Shown piece after piece: positions 8,682 through 18,386 of a stretch of DNA of 40,293 bases. Source of the stretch: JAAYOS01 sp050950785 (GTDB lineage: Bacteria > Bacillota > Clostridia > Oscillospirales > JAAYOS01); contig JBMNIG010000017.1 in NCBI GenBank assembly GCA_050950785.1, positions 1-40,293 of the forward strand, given 5' to 3'. Numbering within the stretch: position 1 is the first letter of the stretch; each line of letters begins with the position of its first letter. Under the pieces are notes generated by a model. That model saw only the letters and a list, made by a program, of their open reading frames with translations, searched no databases and was not told the origin of the DNA. The translations under genes were made by a program, and so were the position numbers.

Positions 8682-8710
8682 ATAATAGCACATTCAAATT
8701 CGAAAGTCAA
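8682..8710 (-). promoter_or_regulatory. Strong promoter of tRNA-Ser
   Basis: TTGACT (8710-8705), exactly 17 bp, then TATTAT (8687-8682) on the minus strand, about 55 bp before the mature tRNA 5' end. It is near consensus, as expected for a stable RNA gene. Confidence 0.75.
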
Positions 8711-8755
8711 CATCTAATCAAAATTGGCAGGGCATACAGCAGAACACAAAATGCG

Positions 8756-8798
8756 AAAAACAGACGCCCGCCGGTACTTAAGCGCTCGCCTGTTTTTC
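8756..8798 (-). terminator. Terminator at the end of the hprK-to-DUF4870 gene cluster
   Basis: AAAAACAG at one end and CTGTTTTT at the other close an imperfect GC-rich stem (CG and CGC blocks, with mismatches). It lies about 130 bp after the stop of the DUF4870-like gene. A- and T-runs on both flanks make it usable in both directions. Confidence 0.65.
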
Positions 8799-8925
8799 CA
8801 TTATTTGATTCATAATGATTTTGTGCGTTTTGCACTTACAGTACAGCGCTATGAGTTTATGTACTTTGCTGCACTGCCGCCTATATGTTTGTTCTACTAA
8901 AGTCCAGACCTCTTAGAGTCTTACC

Positions 8926-9609
8926 TTACTCAGAGCCTTTTTCTGAGTTAGCGTTTGCAGTTGCCTCAGCGCCCGTCTCCGCGCTCTCCTTCAATTCTGC
9001 CTCTGCACTAACGTTTTCTTGTTGACTTGCATCCACCTTTACATCCGTTTCGGCAGCCGGTCGTTCTTCGGTAGCTGCCTGTTCCGGGGTTGCTTGTTGT
9101 ACATTTGCGTCAGCACCTCCAACATTGCTTTCCCCGGTTGTCTTCTTGCCGGAAACCAGGTTGTTGATCCAAGAAGTAATTGGTGCAATTAGAGGTATTT
9201 TATACTCTGTGTACTGGTATGACTTGATCATAGCTAAAATCGAGAACACAAGAATAACAATGCTGACTGCCGAAGACAGTAGAGAAAGAACACTTACTAT
9301 ACCTAATGAACCCATAAGTGAGTATGGTCTGGTAAATGCAGCTATGACCAAACCTCTTACGATTACATTAAGTACAACTGCAACCAGTGCGCTTATCGCG
9401 TGGATCACAAATGATTGCATAGCATGAAACTTAACATACTTGCTCTTAGTCTCCAACAAGAAGACCACAAGTGGTACAGCCCATGCGAAGTAGCAGACGC
9501 CAGGGATGATCATGAGAGCTGATGCTACCAGATAGCTGAGAAGTGCCAGGAGATTTGCTTCCAGGTTCCATAATGAAGAATTGTGCGGTTTTACTGTTTT
9601 GTTTGACAT
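8926..9609 (-). CDS. DUF4870-like membrane protein with acidic Ala/Glu-rich tail
   Basis: Predicted integral membrane protein of about 227 aa; function unknown. After a short hydrophilic start come several hydrophobic segments: LLALLSYLVASALMIIPGVC, FAWAVPLVVFLL, the ISALVAVVLNVIVRG region, and LLSSAVSIVILVFSILAMI. The segment KYVKFHAMQSFVIH resembles the KF.A.Q..... signature of DUF4870/Tic20-like proteins. The last 75 or so residues are low-complexity, rich in Ala, Glu, Thr and Asp, and probably disordered. Start is the ATG at 9609 with GAGGTGAG upstream; a GTG at 9618 lies within that ribosome site. It follows pfkA by 60 bp and may be its operon partner. Confidence 0.7.
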   Translation of the reverse strand: MSNKTVKPHNSSLWNLEANLLALLSYLVASALMIIPGVCYFAWAVPLVVFLLETKSKYVKFHAMQSFVIHAISALVAVVLNVIVRGLVIAAFTRPYSLMGSLGIVSVLSLLSSAVSIVILVFSILAMIKSYQYTEYKIPLIAPITSWINNLVSGKKTTGESNVGGADANVQQATPEQAATEERPAAETDVKVDASQQENVSAEAELKESAETGAEATANANSEKGSE

Positions 9610-9669
9610 ATCTCTCACCTCAATCCAAAATATTGCTTTTCTGATATAAAGATACCAAAAAGATATCTA

Positions 9670-10647
9670 TTATACACCTGTTAGAGTATTCAAACATTCA
9701 ACCATAGAGCTCTGAAGTCCTTTTTCCATATTCAAAGCTTCTTCAATATCGATATCGGTTATTTCACCGCTCTTCGTAACAACCGCGCGGTTTTTCCTGC
9801 CTTCCAAAAAGCTTTTTACTGCGTGATGGCCCATACGGGAAGCGGTAACACGGTCACGGACTGTAGGTGAGCCTCCCCTCTGAACATGTCCCAAAACTGT
9901 TACACGTGGGTCCATTCCGGTATGCTCCCTTATATAAGACGCAACATCTACCGCACTTCCCACTCCTTCGGCAACAATGATCATGAAGTGAGTCCTTCCG
10001 CTCAGACGGGCTCGACGGATCATCTCAATGACGTCTCTGTCAAGATCGAGTTCGTGCTCCGGAACAAGCACCGCTGTAGCACCTACTGCAATTCCGACAT
10101 AAAGAGCAATGTGCCCAGCTCTACGGCCCATTACCTCAACTACCGAGCAACGCTCATGGGACTGCATAGTATCTCGTAGCCGGTCAATAGCTTCTATAGC
10201 TGTGTTGCATGCAGTATCAAATCCAATGGAATACTCAGTGCATGCAACGTCATTATCTATACTTCCCGGGATGCTGATCACAGGCACTCCCCACCTTGAA
10301 AGGTCTCTTGCGCCACGGATCGTCCCGTCACCGCCGATCGCAATAATACCGTCAAGCCCAAGATATTTAACGGTCTTGACAGCCCGCTGTATTCCGTCGT
10401 CAGTAACAAACTCGGGACATCTTGCTGTGTATAAGATGGTTCCCCCGCGGGTAATAAGTCCGTTTACACTTTTATCGTCTAAGGGGATAACATCACCATT
10501 TATCAGTCCGCTATAACCCCTTCTAATTCCTATACATTCAACACCCATGTAGATACAGCTACGGGCCACAGCGCGAATTGCTGCATTCATTCCGGGGGCG
10601 TCTCCACCGCTTGTGAGTATTCCAAGGCGCTTGATTTTCTTATCCAT
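9670..10647 (-). CDS. pfkA: ATP-dependent 6-phosphofructokinase
   Basis: Phosphorylates fructose 6-phosphate, the committing step of glycolysis. Group A PFK signatures are LTSGGDAPGMNAAIRA, AIGGDGTIRGA (a Gly at the position read as ATP- rather than PPi-specific), PGSIDNDV, GFDTACNTA, VEVMGRRAGHIA and LGHVQRGGSPT. The catalytic loop has Ser where PGTIDND is usual. Length is 325 aa, typical. AGGAGT precedes the ATG. It sits downstream of dnaE, a conserved neighbour order in Firmicutes. Confidence 0.95.
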   Translation of the reverse strand: MDKKIKRLGILTSGGDAPGMNAAIRAVARSCIYMGVECIGIRRGYSGLINGDVIPLDDKSVNGLITRGGTILYTARCPEFVTDDGIQRAVKTVKYLGLDGIIAIGGDGTIRGARDLSRWGVPVISIPGSIDNDVACTEYSIGFDTACNTAIEAIDRLRDTMQSHERCSVVEVMGRRAGHIALYVGIAVGATAVLVPEHELDLDRDVIEMIRRARLSGRTHFMIIVAEGVGSAVDVASYIREHTGMDPRVTVLGHVQRGGSPTVRDRVTASRMGHHAVKSFLEGRKNRAVVTKSGEITDIDIEEALNMEKGLQSSMVECLNTLTGV

Positions 10648-10759
10648 AAAAGACTCCTAGTTTATAATATATGATTATATGTATTATTTTTCAGTTACAT
10701 ACATCTGCCAATTATTATATCAGGAACAAACTTGGTCGTAAACAGTGATTTAAGTCTTT

Positions 10760-13700
10760 TTATTGCTTCAAAACTACATTTTTTTCACCTAAAAGCTCAT
10801 TTAGTCTATTTATCAACCGCGTATCCGGATCGATCCGACAGCCCTCTTTGCTGCCAGTATCGGCATAATAAAGTACTACCGGAACCCCTCCGGGAAACAT
10901 GGAAAGCATTGGCTTTACTTTTGACGTTAGCTGGTCTGCTTTGCTGGGCAGCTTGATATATAACTTCATTCCGTTCTTTTCGGGAGTTTTGGCTTGTGTG
11001 ATTGATTGTGATTCTTTCTTATCCAAATCAGTAATTGGCCTGATGCTCTCGCATAGGATTTGAGGGTCCCGATCCTCCCTAAAAGATAGTCTCCCTCTTA
11101 CTAAGACTCCCGAGTCTTCTTTGAGATAGACACTGCAGCGTTCAAGTGTCTTTGGAAACACGATAAGCTCTATAGTACCGGTTTCGTCTTCAAGCTCTAC
11201 ATAGGCCATCACACTGTCAGATCTGGTTGTTTTCATCCGTACTTTTGAAACCATTCCTGCAACGTCGATCGTCTGGTCATCCTTTAAACCATTCCCCTCT
11301 CCGCTGGAGATTATCCGTCCAATCTGTACTGTGTGTATCAAACGCAGTATATCTCTGTATTCATCCATGGGGTGTCCACTTAGATAAAGTCCTGTAACTT
11401 CCTTTTCGTAGCCGACGCGGATCTTCTTGGGAAACTCCGGTATATCGGGTAGGGGGATCTCCTGAACCGGGGAATCCTCTACTATTGAGAAGATATCGAT
11501 CTGACCTTCCAGGTTCTTAGTTTTGGTATGTGCGATATTGTCCAAAATCAAGCCGCTCACCTGCAGTAATGCGCTTCGCTTCCCGAAAGAATCAAAGGCC
11601 CCGCATTTTATCAGACTCTCTAATGCTCTTCTGTTCAAGTCCCGATTGAACATCCGCTCACAGAAGTTTTGAAGTGAAGTGAATCGTCCATTATTTGAAC
11701 GCTCCTGCACCACCTCCTGGATGAACTTTCTGCCGATGTTTTTAACGGCAACCAGTCCAAACCTAATAGTGTCGCCGACGACAGTAAAGCCACCCTCAGA
11801 CTCATTTATGTCAGGGGGCAGTACCCTGATGCCCATTTTACGGCACTCAGCTATATATTCTGCAACCTTGCTGGAAGAGTCAAGAACCGAGGTCAGAAGT
11901 GCGGCCATGAATTCACGGGGATAATGACATTTCAAATATGCTGTTTGAAATGACACAACTGCATATGCCGCGGCATGCGCCTTATTGAATGCATAATTTG
12001 CAAAATCAAGGATTTCGTCAAAAAGGCTGTTGGCTATCTGTTCATCAATACCGTTGACTGCGCATCCCGGAATGTTTTCCTGAGGGTTCCCACGGATAAA
12101 GTTCTCTCGTTCCTCTTGCAGGACCTTCATGTTCTTTTTGGACATTGCTCGGCGTACAACGTCGGCACGTCCCAACGAATATCCCGCCAACTTGCGGAAT
12201 ATTTCCATGACCTGCTCCTGATAGACGATACAACCGTATGTGACTTCCAAAATATCTTTGAGCATGGGGTGTTTGTAGCTGATCGAAGCCGGATTGTGCC
12301 TGGCTTCTATGAAACGCGGTATCGAATCCATCGGACCCGGTCTGTATAAGGCCACAACCGCGGTTATCTCTTCAAGCGAACGCGGCTGAAGTGAAGTTAC
12401 AACACTTGTCATACCCGTGCTCTCAAGCTGGAATACTCCTTGTGTGTCACCGGCCGAAAGCATCCTGTAGGTATCAGGGTCCGATTCATCGACTCTGTCG
12501 ATGTCAAAGGAAGGATCTTTACGTTTCACCATTTTGGCAGCTTCGTCAATGACGGTCAGGTTTCTCAACCCTAAAAAATCCATCTTAAGAAGCCCCAACT
12601 CTTCCAATGTCACCATCGGAAATTGACACACTATCGCCTCATCATTTCGGGCAAGGGGAACATAATCGGAGACAGGCTCTTTCGTTATAACAACTCCCGC
12701 GGCATGGGTGGATGCATGGCGTGGCATTCCTTCCAGCGCTTTTGCTGTATCGATGAGGTTTTTGATTCTAGTGTCGTTGTCGTACAGATCACGCAGCGGC
12801 CTTGACACTCTCAAAGCCTCGTCAAGTGTCATGCCAAGTTGGAAGGGCACTAGTTTTGCCACCGTGTCTGCTTCGGCATAGGAGATGTTTAGTACACGGG
12901 CTACATCTCGGATCGCTCCTCTGGCAGCCATCGTTCCAAATGTGACTATTTGCGCCACATGGTCAGCTCCATATTTATCGACCACATAGTCGATCACTTC
13001 CTGCCTACGATTAGGACAGAAATCGATGTCGAAGTCGGGCATGCTTATACGTTCGGGATTCAGAAATCGCTCAAAATACAGTGAGTATTTTATAGGGTCT
13101 ATGTTAGTTATCTGCAAACAATATGCAGCCATACTACCGGCTCCCGAACCTCTACCCGGCCCTACCGGTATGCCCCGAGATCGCGCATATGCAATAAAGT
13201 CGCTTACAATAAGGAAATAATCTACAAATCCCATGTTCCTTATCGTATTCAACTCATACATCAATCTATCCATATATCCGTCAGGATCATCGGGATACCT
13301 GATATTATAACCGTCAATACACAGCTTTTTGAGATACTCGAATGCGTCCTTTTCTCCCTCGGGCAATGCAAACTCCGGGAGATGGTATTTGCCAAATTCA
13401 AAGTCGAAGTTGCACATATCTGCAATTTTTGAAGTGTTTTCAATGGCACCTTCATATTGGGAGAAAAGCTCGGCCATTTCATCTCCCGACTTCAGATAAA
13501 ATTGATCCCCTTCAAATTTCATCCTGTCCGCGCTATCTATAGTCTTGCCAGTCTGAATACAAAGCAGAACGTCCTGAGTGACAGAGTCTTCCCTTCGCAG
13601 ATAATGGACGTCATTTGTAGCCACAAGCGGGATGCCCGTTTCTTGGTGGATCCTCAAAATGCCGCGGTTGACTACTTTTTGCTCTGCCATGCCGTGATCT

Positions 13701-14227
13701 TGAAGCTCAAGATAGAAGTTGCCCTCTCCAAATATCTCTTGATATCTCAAAGCGGCCAGTTTTGCATCTTCATAGTTGCCCTGCATCAGTTTGGCCGGAA
13801 TCTCACCGGCTAGACAAGCCGAAAGGCAGATAAGGCCCTCCGAATACTCTTCAAGTAGTTGCTCGTCTACACGGGGCTTTCCGTAAAAGCCTTCAACAAA
13901 TCCTGCACTGACAAGCTTTATCAGGTTTGTATAGCCTGTTTTGTCTTTACATAGCAGAACAAGATGCTCAGACTCAGAGTCTAATTGGTGCACCTTGTCA
14001 AAACGTGTGCGCGCTGCTTTATAGACCTCGCACCCAATTATGGGTTTTACACCTGCTGCTTTGCATGCCCTATAAAAGTCCACCACGCCATACATAACGC
14101 CGTGATCGGTAATCGCTAATGCTTTCTGACCAAGCTCTGCCGCATAGCGAGCGAGCTGCTCTATGCGACAAGCACCGTCAAGAAGGCTATATTCACTATG
14201 GACATGCAGGTGGACAAAATCACTCAT
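10760..14227 (-). CDS. dnaE: DNA polymerase III subunit alpha (DnaE type)
   Basis: Replicative or lagging-strand polymerase of 1155 aa. The order is: N-terminal PHP domain with HLHVHSEYSLLDGA and ITDHGVMYG; polymerase core with GPGRGSGAGS near residue 357 and the catalytic acidic run PDFDIDF at about 397-403; HASTHAAGVVIT; the helix-hairpin-helix region around YAFNKAHAAAYAVVS; and an OB-fold near the C-terminus (IDVAGMVSKVRMKTT..). There is no exonuclease insertion in the PHP domain, so it is DnaE, not PolC. Its ATG overlaps the whiA stop as ATGA, so the two are translationally coupled. Confidence 0.97.
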   Translation of the reverse strand: MSDFVHLHVHSEYSLLDGACRIEQLARYAAELGQKALAITDHGVMYGVVDFYRACKAAGVKPIIGCEVYKAARTRFDKVHQLDSESEHLVLLCKDKTGYTNLIKLVSAGFVEGFYGKPRVDEQLLEEYSEGLICLSACLAGEIPAKLMQGNYEDAKLAALRYQEIFGEGNFYLELQDHGMAEQKVVNRGILRIHQETGIPLVATNDVHYLRREDSVTQDVLLCIQTGKTIDSADRMKFEGDQFYLKSGDEMAELFSQYEGAIENTSKIADMCNFDFEFGKYHLPEFALPEGEKDAFEYLKKLCIDGYNIRYPDDPDGYMDRLMYELNTIRNMGFVDYFLIVSDFIAYARSRGIPVGPGRGSGAGSMAAYCLQITNIDPIKYSLYFERFLNPERISMPDFDIDFCPNRRQEVIDYVVDKYGADHVAQIVTFGTMAARGAIRDVARVLNISYAEADTVAKLVPFQLGMTLDEALRVSRPLRDLYDNDTRIKNLIDTAKALEGMPRHASTHAAGVVITKEPVSDYVPLARNDEAIVCQFPMVTLEELGLLKMDFLGLRNLTVIDEAAKMVKRKDPSFDIDRVDESDPDTYRMLSAGDTQGVFQLESTGMTSVVTSLQPRSLEEITAVVALYRPGPMDSIPRFIEARHNPASISYKHPMLKDILEVTYGCIVYQEQVMEIFRKLAGYSLGRADVVRRAMSKKNMKVLQEERENFIRGNPQENIPGCAVNGIDEQIANSLFDEILDFANYAFNKAHAAAYAVVSFQTAYLKCHYPREFMAALLTSVLDSSSKVAEYIAECRKMGIRVLPPDINESEGGFTVVGDTIRFGLVAVKNIGRKFIQEVVQERSNNGRFTSLQNFCERMFNRDLNRRALESLIKCGAFDSFGKRSALLQVSGLILDNIAHTKTKNLEGQIDIFSIVEDSPVQEIPLPDIPEFPKKIRVGYEKEVTGLYLSGHPMDEYRDILRLIHTVQIGRIISSGEGNGLKDDQTIDVAGMVSKVRMKTTRSDSVMAYVELEDETGTIELIVFPKTLERCSVYLKEDSGVLVRGRLSFREDRDPQILCESIRPITDLDKKESQSITQAKTPEKNGMKLYIKLPSKADQLTSKVKPMLSMFPGGVPVVLYYADTGSKEGCRIDPDTRLINRLNELLGEKNVVLKQ

Positions 14228-15159
14228 ATGTCGCTACCTCGCTTGTCTATATCATTTTCCTCTCTCATATCCGCCAACTCAACCAGCCTGTTGAGACGGT
14301 GATTAAGTCCTGATCTGCTGACCTTGGAATGCGACATAGCTGCCAGTTCACCTAATGTTGCGTCGGGATACTTTAGTCTAAGCTCAGCTGACTGGCGAAG
14401 CTTGTCCGGCAAGTTGTCAAATTGGCCGCTTTCCATAAGTTTTCGGATCGCTGCGATCTGCCGTTGAGCTGCGTCCACTGTTTTTGACAAGTTTGCCGTC
14501 TCGCAGTTGACACGTCGGTTTATACGGTTGCGGAGTTCCTTTTCAACCTTTGCCTCCATCACCGCAATCGCTGAAGAGGGCGCACCACTCTTTGTCAGGA
14601 AATCCTCTATTGACTCGCTGTCCTTGAAGTATATCATATAGTTAGATTTTCTCATTGTGATTTTAGGTGAAAAGCCCATGTCCAGCAACAAAGCCATCAC
14701 CTCTCCCGAGAGATGGTAATGCCGGGTTATAAGTTCCAGGTGGTAGCTCCTCTTTGGGCTTGATACCGAACCCGCAGCCATAAATGCACCCCGAACAAAT
14801 GACTCACGGCAGTGTTCCTCTTCTAGATTCGCAGCATTCAGATGCAAAGCATAGTGCCGTGACTCGTCATATCCGTAATGATCCATTATTCTATTCAACG
14901 CATCTTTGTCAGTAAGGACAAGCACGTCCTTTACCACCGAGTTTCCGACTGTTGAATTATCAAAGGAAGCCTGAAAAACCCGGCTTAGCATTGCCTGTAT
15001 ACGGGCTGAAAAGGTTTCGTGCTCAGTTATAATACGTATTTCATTCTCATTAAAGGTGTTTGAAAAGAGAAATACTCCGTAGAGCTCGGCCGCAGCACAG
15101 CAGTCCAGCTTTACGGGAACCCGGCACATCTCGTTTTTTACCTTTGCCGAGAAAGTCAT
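14224..15159 (-). CDS. whiA: DNA-binding protein WhiA
   Basis: Conserved Gram-positive regulator linked to sporulation, cell division and chromosome segregation. The N-terminal part has the degenerate homing-endonuclease-like fold (FSAKVKNEMCR, CRESFVRGAFMAAGSV, YHLELITRHYHLSGEVMALL). The C-terminal helix-turn-helix is RLKYPDATLGELAAMSHSKV followed by RSGLNHRLNRLVELA. Length is 311 aa, typical. GAGGTGATG precedes the ATG. It lies in the conserved order rapZ-yvcK-whiA, with dnaE overlapping its stop. Confidence 0.95.
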   Translation of the reverse strand: MTFSAKVKNEMCRVPVKLDCCAAAELYGVFLFSNTFNENEIRIITEHETFSARIQAMLSRVFQASFDNSTVGNSVVKDVLVLTDKDALNRIMDHYGYDESRHYALHLNAANLEEEHCRESFVRGAFMAAGSVSSPKRSYHLELITRHYHLSGEVMALLLDMGFSPKITMRKSNYMIYFKDSESIEDFLTKSGAPSSAIAVMEAKVEKELRNRINRRVNCETANLSKTVDAAQRQIAAIRKLMESGQFDNLPDKLRQSAELRLKYPDATLGELAAMSHSKVSRSGLNHRLNRLVELADMREENDIDKRGSDI

Positions 15160-15193
15160 TTCTCATCACCTCTATATTTCAAAGCCCTTCGGG

Positions 15194-16324
15194 TCATGTA
15201 TTTTTACGCAACCAATCTACCATCAATCGGTCATATCTCCCGTACAGCCCTGGCCTTGGATTTTTCCTGGCGTGGATCGCCATCAGCTCTGTAGCCAAAA
15301 CTCTAGGATCGTGCCTGGCAAGCTTTTCACCTTCACCTATCAGATGACGCTCAATAAGCTCTATTCCGATAGCATCAAATTGATCTCTGTCAATTACAGT
15401 GGGTCCTGCACCTTCTTTGTCGTAGTTGATGACCAGATGTTTTGCAACAGGACCTGTATTTACAAGACATATGTCAAACAACATATCGTTGGAATGCTGA
15501 AATATACTTTTCACATGGTCAAATGCGGTATAGTCCTCTGTCTCTCCCTCCTGGGTCATGACATTGCAGACATATACCTTTACGGCTTTTGACTTTGCGA
15601 TCGTCTCCCCCACACCATTGACAAGCAAATTGGGAATTATGCTTGTATAAAGGCTTCCGGGTCCAAGAACTATCATATCCGCTTCACTGATCGCCTCGAT
15701 GACTTCCGGTATCGGCTCCGAATTTTCAGGGATCAGGCGTACCTGTTTGATCCGACTTTTCTGTTGCTTCTTGATATGAAATATTTTTGATTCGCCAATA
15801 ACTTTTATGCCGTTCTCAAACTCCACCTCAAGGTTTACATCGGCTGTCGTCACAGGCAATACACGACCTGTAATCGCCAAAACATCGCTCATCCTCTTTA
15901 CAGCCTCATCAAATGAGCCACATATCCGGCAAAGTGCGGCCAGAAAAAGATTTCCAAAGCTCTGACCAGTAAGGCTTCCCTCCGTGAACCGGTATGAGAT
16001 GACCTGCGACATCAGCGGCTCAACATTTGCAAGAGCCATAATACAGTTGCGTATATCCCCCGGAGGCAGTATGCCCATCTCGCTTCTGAGAACACCTGAA
16101 CCGCCGCCGTCATCGGAAACCGCCACTATTGCGGTTATATTCTCTGTACACTCCTTTAAGCCTTTCAGGAGGGTGGAAAGACCTGTGCCGCCGCCAATAG
16201 CCACAACTTTCGGCCCAACGATGCGGGCAGACTCCACGTCCCCCAGCTTATAATCACCCGGTCTGTACAGAATGATGTCTTCAGGTTCTTCGTTTATATT
16301 ACTACCAAAATCATTGTGTTTCAT
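15194..16324 (-). CDS. yvcK: Gluconeogenesis factor YvcK / CofD-like protein
   Basis: UDP-sugar-binding protein of the YvcK family, needed in Bacillus for growth on gluconeogenic carbon and for envelope integrity. Family signatures are VAIGGGTGLSTLLKGLK, VAVSDDGGGSGVLR, LPPGDIRNCIMAL, FGNLFLAAL and LGPGSLYTSIIPNLLV. Length is 376 aa; the first 40 residues before VVAIGGG are a hydrophilic extension. Start is the ATG at 16324, immediately after an in-frame TTG. It lies 34 bp upstream of whiA. Confidence 0.93.
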   Translation of the reverse strand: MKHNDFGSNINEEPEDIILYRPGDYKLGDVESARIVGPKVVAIGGGTGLSTLLKGLKECTENITAIVAVSDDGGGSGVLRSEMGILPPGDIRNCIMALANVEPLMSQVISYRFTEGSLTGQSFGNLFLAALCRICGSFDEAVKRMSDVLAITGRVLPVTTADVNLEVEFENGIKVIGESKIFHIKKQQKSRIKQVRLIPENSEPIPEVIEAISEADMIVLGPGSLYTSIIPNLLVNGVGETIAKSKAVKVYVCNVMTQEGETEDYTAFDHVKSIFQHSNDMLFDICLVNTGPVAKHLVINYDKEGAGPTVIDRDQFDAIGIELIERHLIGEGEKLARHDPRVLATELMAIHARKNPRPGLYGRYDRLMVDWLRKNT

Positions 16325-16387
16325 CAAATCCCGCCTTCAGTACTCATCTCCAATACCACCGGCTTTCATATCACCATTGCCCAATAG

Positions 16388-17245
16388 TTATTTCTGTATA
16401 TCTCTATGAGAAGTTACAACATGAAATCCCTGTTTTTCAAGGTAGGCAGCAATCTCCTCTGCAAGTGCTGTTGACCTGTGCTTGCCGCCCGTACAACCAA
16501 TTCCAATTGTAAGCGAGCTTTTGCCTTCCTCTATGTAACCCGGAAGTAAAAACATAAGCAGGGGATAGAGCTTTTCAAGAAATTCAGTTGTCTGCTCAAA
16601 CTGAAATACATAATCCCGTACAGCCTTGTCAAGTCCTGTCAGGTCGCGAAGGTGTTCAACATAGAAGGGATTAGGAAGAAAGCGCACGTCAAAGATCAGA
16701 TCCGCTTCGACGGGGATTCCGTACTTAAAACCAAATGACATTACGGATATTACCATTGAGTGCACTCTCTCAACACCAAATATGCATTCACTAAGCATCT
16801 GCTTAAGGTCGTTTACCGAAAGCCCGGTGGTATTGATCACGAAGTCGGCGCGTTCACGAACCGGGGTCAGCTTCTCCGTCTCTCGCAAAATCACATGCTC
16901 GATGGATTCCCCATCCTCTGCAAGAGGGTGCCTTCTTCTGCTCTCCTTGTACCTACGGATGATCGCATCCACATCCGCTTCCAAAAATATTATGCGGCTC
17001 TCACAGCCCATATTACCAATAGTATCTAGAGCTTCAAACAATGGTGTAAAGCTATCCCCGCTCCGTATGTCGGTTACCAGCGCAACCCTTTCATACTTGC
17101 CTTGCATCGATATGCAGAACTCCACAAACTTAGGTAAAAGGGCAACCGGAAGATTATCCACACAATAGTATCCAAAGTCCTCCAGAATGTTGGCTGCACG
17201 GCTCTTCCCCGCACCGGATAGGCCGGAAATAATAAATATCTGCAT
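16388..17245 (-). CDS. rapZ: RNase adapter protein / P-loop nucleotide-binding protein RapZ (YvcJ)
   Basis: P-loop protein; in Escherichia coli RapZ steers RNase E to the GlmZ sRNA, while the Bacillus homologue YvcJ hydrolyses GTP. Seen are Walker A GLSGAGKS near the N-terminus, DFGYYCVDNLPVALLPKF, FLEADVDAIIRRYKESRRRHPL, SFGFKYGIPVEADLIFDVR (family signature) and IGIGCTGGKHRSTALAEEI. I chose the ATG at 17245 because GGGGAAG is 9 bp upstream; an ATG at 17254 would touch that site. It then starts 1 bp after the murB stop. Length is 285 aa. Confidence 0.93.
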   Translation of the reverse strand: MQIFIISGLSGAGKSRAANILEDFGYYCVDNLPVALLPKFVEFCISMQGKYERVALVTDIRSGDSFTPLFEALDTIGNMGCESRIIFLEADVDAIIRRYKESRRRHPLAEDGESIEHVILRETEKLTPVRERADFVINTTGLSVNDLKQMLSECIFGVERVHSMVISVMSFGFKYGIPVEADLIFDVRFLPNPFYVEHLRDLTGLDKAVRDYVFQFEQTTEFLEKLYPLLMFLLPGYIEEGKSSLTIGIGCTGGKHRSTALAEEIAAYLEKQGFHVVTSHRDIQK

Positions 17246-17246
17246 C

Positions 17247-18167
17247 TTATCCATCTTCCCCAATGATTTTGACCTCCGGCTCGAGATCGACCCCGAACCT
17301 CTCTTTTACCGTTTTCTGAACTTTCTCCATCAAGAGTATTACATCGCTACAGTTTGCATTTCCAATATTTATTATAAAGCCCGCGTGTTTCTCCGAAACT
17401 TGTGCGTCACCACATCTGAAACCCTTCAAATCACTGTCGGATATCAGCTTACCGGCGTAAAACCCTTCAGGCCTCTTGAAAAAGCTACCTGCACTGGGAT
17501 ATTGCAGTGGCTGTGATGCCACCCGTCGTTGCTTTAATTCCTGCATCCGTTCATGAATTTGGTTTTTGTCACCCTCTGAGAGGCAAACCCTTGTACGCAG
17601 GATAACATTGCCCGGTTTGCCTGTAAAAAAGCTCCTGCGATAACCAAACAGATGCTCATCCCTTTTCAAAGTGAGGATCTCTCCCTGCATGGTCAAATAG
17701 TCTGTCTCAATTACGCAGTTTTTCATTTCTCCACCATAAGCGCCGGCATTCATATAAACGGCGCCGCCAACGGTTCCCGGTATGCCGAATGCAAATTCCA
17801 TACCAGTGAGACTATTCTCCAACGCAAACAAAGCAAGGCTGTTGAGTGAAGCACCACACTCAGCCTCTATAATATTATTATCAAGACTCGTTATCCGGTC
17901 CAGAGCAGTCGTTTCTATTACAACTCCGCGTATGCCTCCGTCGCGAACAAGCAAGTTGGATCCCTTGCCAATAATCTGAAAAGGGAGTCCTTTCTCTAAT
18001 GCAAATCTAAGAGTCTCTATCAACTGATTTACAGTTTCAGGCCTACACCAAATGTCAGCCGGACCACCTATCCGGAAAGTTGTGTGGTCGCGCATTGGCT
18101 CACAGACTTTTACATTTAGGTTCGGAACATGTTCGATCAGCTCCCGCATATACCCGTCTATTCCCAT
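17247..18167 (-). CDS. murB: UDP-N-acetylenolpyruvoylglucosamine reductase
   Basis: FAD enzyme that completes UDP-MurNAc synthesis for peptidoglycan. Signatures are HTTFRIGGPADIWCRP, IGKGSNLLVRDGGIRG (FAD binding), FAFGIPGTVGGAVYMNAGAY, the YRRSFF segment and PSAGSFFKRPEGFYAGKLI, which contains the catalytic Ser. Start is the ATG at 18167 with GGGAGGA upstream; the longer reading frame to 18215 adds 16 residues without homology. Length is 306 aa, as for the Firmicute form. It sits in a row with rapZ, yvcK and whiA. Confidence 0.95.
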   Translation of the reverse strand: MGIDGYMRELIEHVPNLNVKVCEPMRDHTTFRIGGPADIWCRPETVNQLIETLRFALEKGLPFQIIGKGSNLLVRDGGIRGVVIETTALDRITSLDNNIIEAECGASLNSLALFALENSLTGMEFAFGIPGTVGGAVYMNAGAYGGEMKNCVIETDYLTMQGEILTLKRDEHLFGYRRSFFTGKPGNVILRTRVCLSEGDKNQIHERMQELKQRRVASQPLQYPSAGSFFKRPEGFYAGKLISDSDLKGFRCGDAQVSEKHAGFIINIGNANCSDVILLMEKVQKTVKERFGVDLEPEVKIIGEDG

Positions 18168-18386
18168 ACAGTCCTCCCGTCTCAATAAATAAGGAAAAGC
18201 ACTGCCGTCTGCCAAGCGGTAACATACACAATGTCATTTCTAAGTATACAACACATCCCGCTCAAAGAAAAGTCGTAATCTGCGTAAGCTGAAGTTCCGG
18301 CAGTTTTGTAATTTGCAATATAACAGCAGAAGCCGCTCAGGATGTACTACTCACACTCCGTCGCGGCTCCGGTTTATTATATGATG

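Noticed and set aside
18300..18386. Hairpin with GGAGCCGC/GCGGCTTC arms after glk
   Set aside because: The loop is about 26 bases and the T-run is poor, so a terminator call is not well supported.
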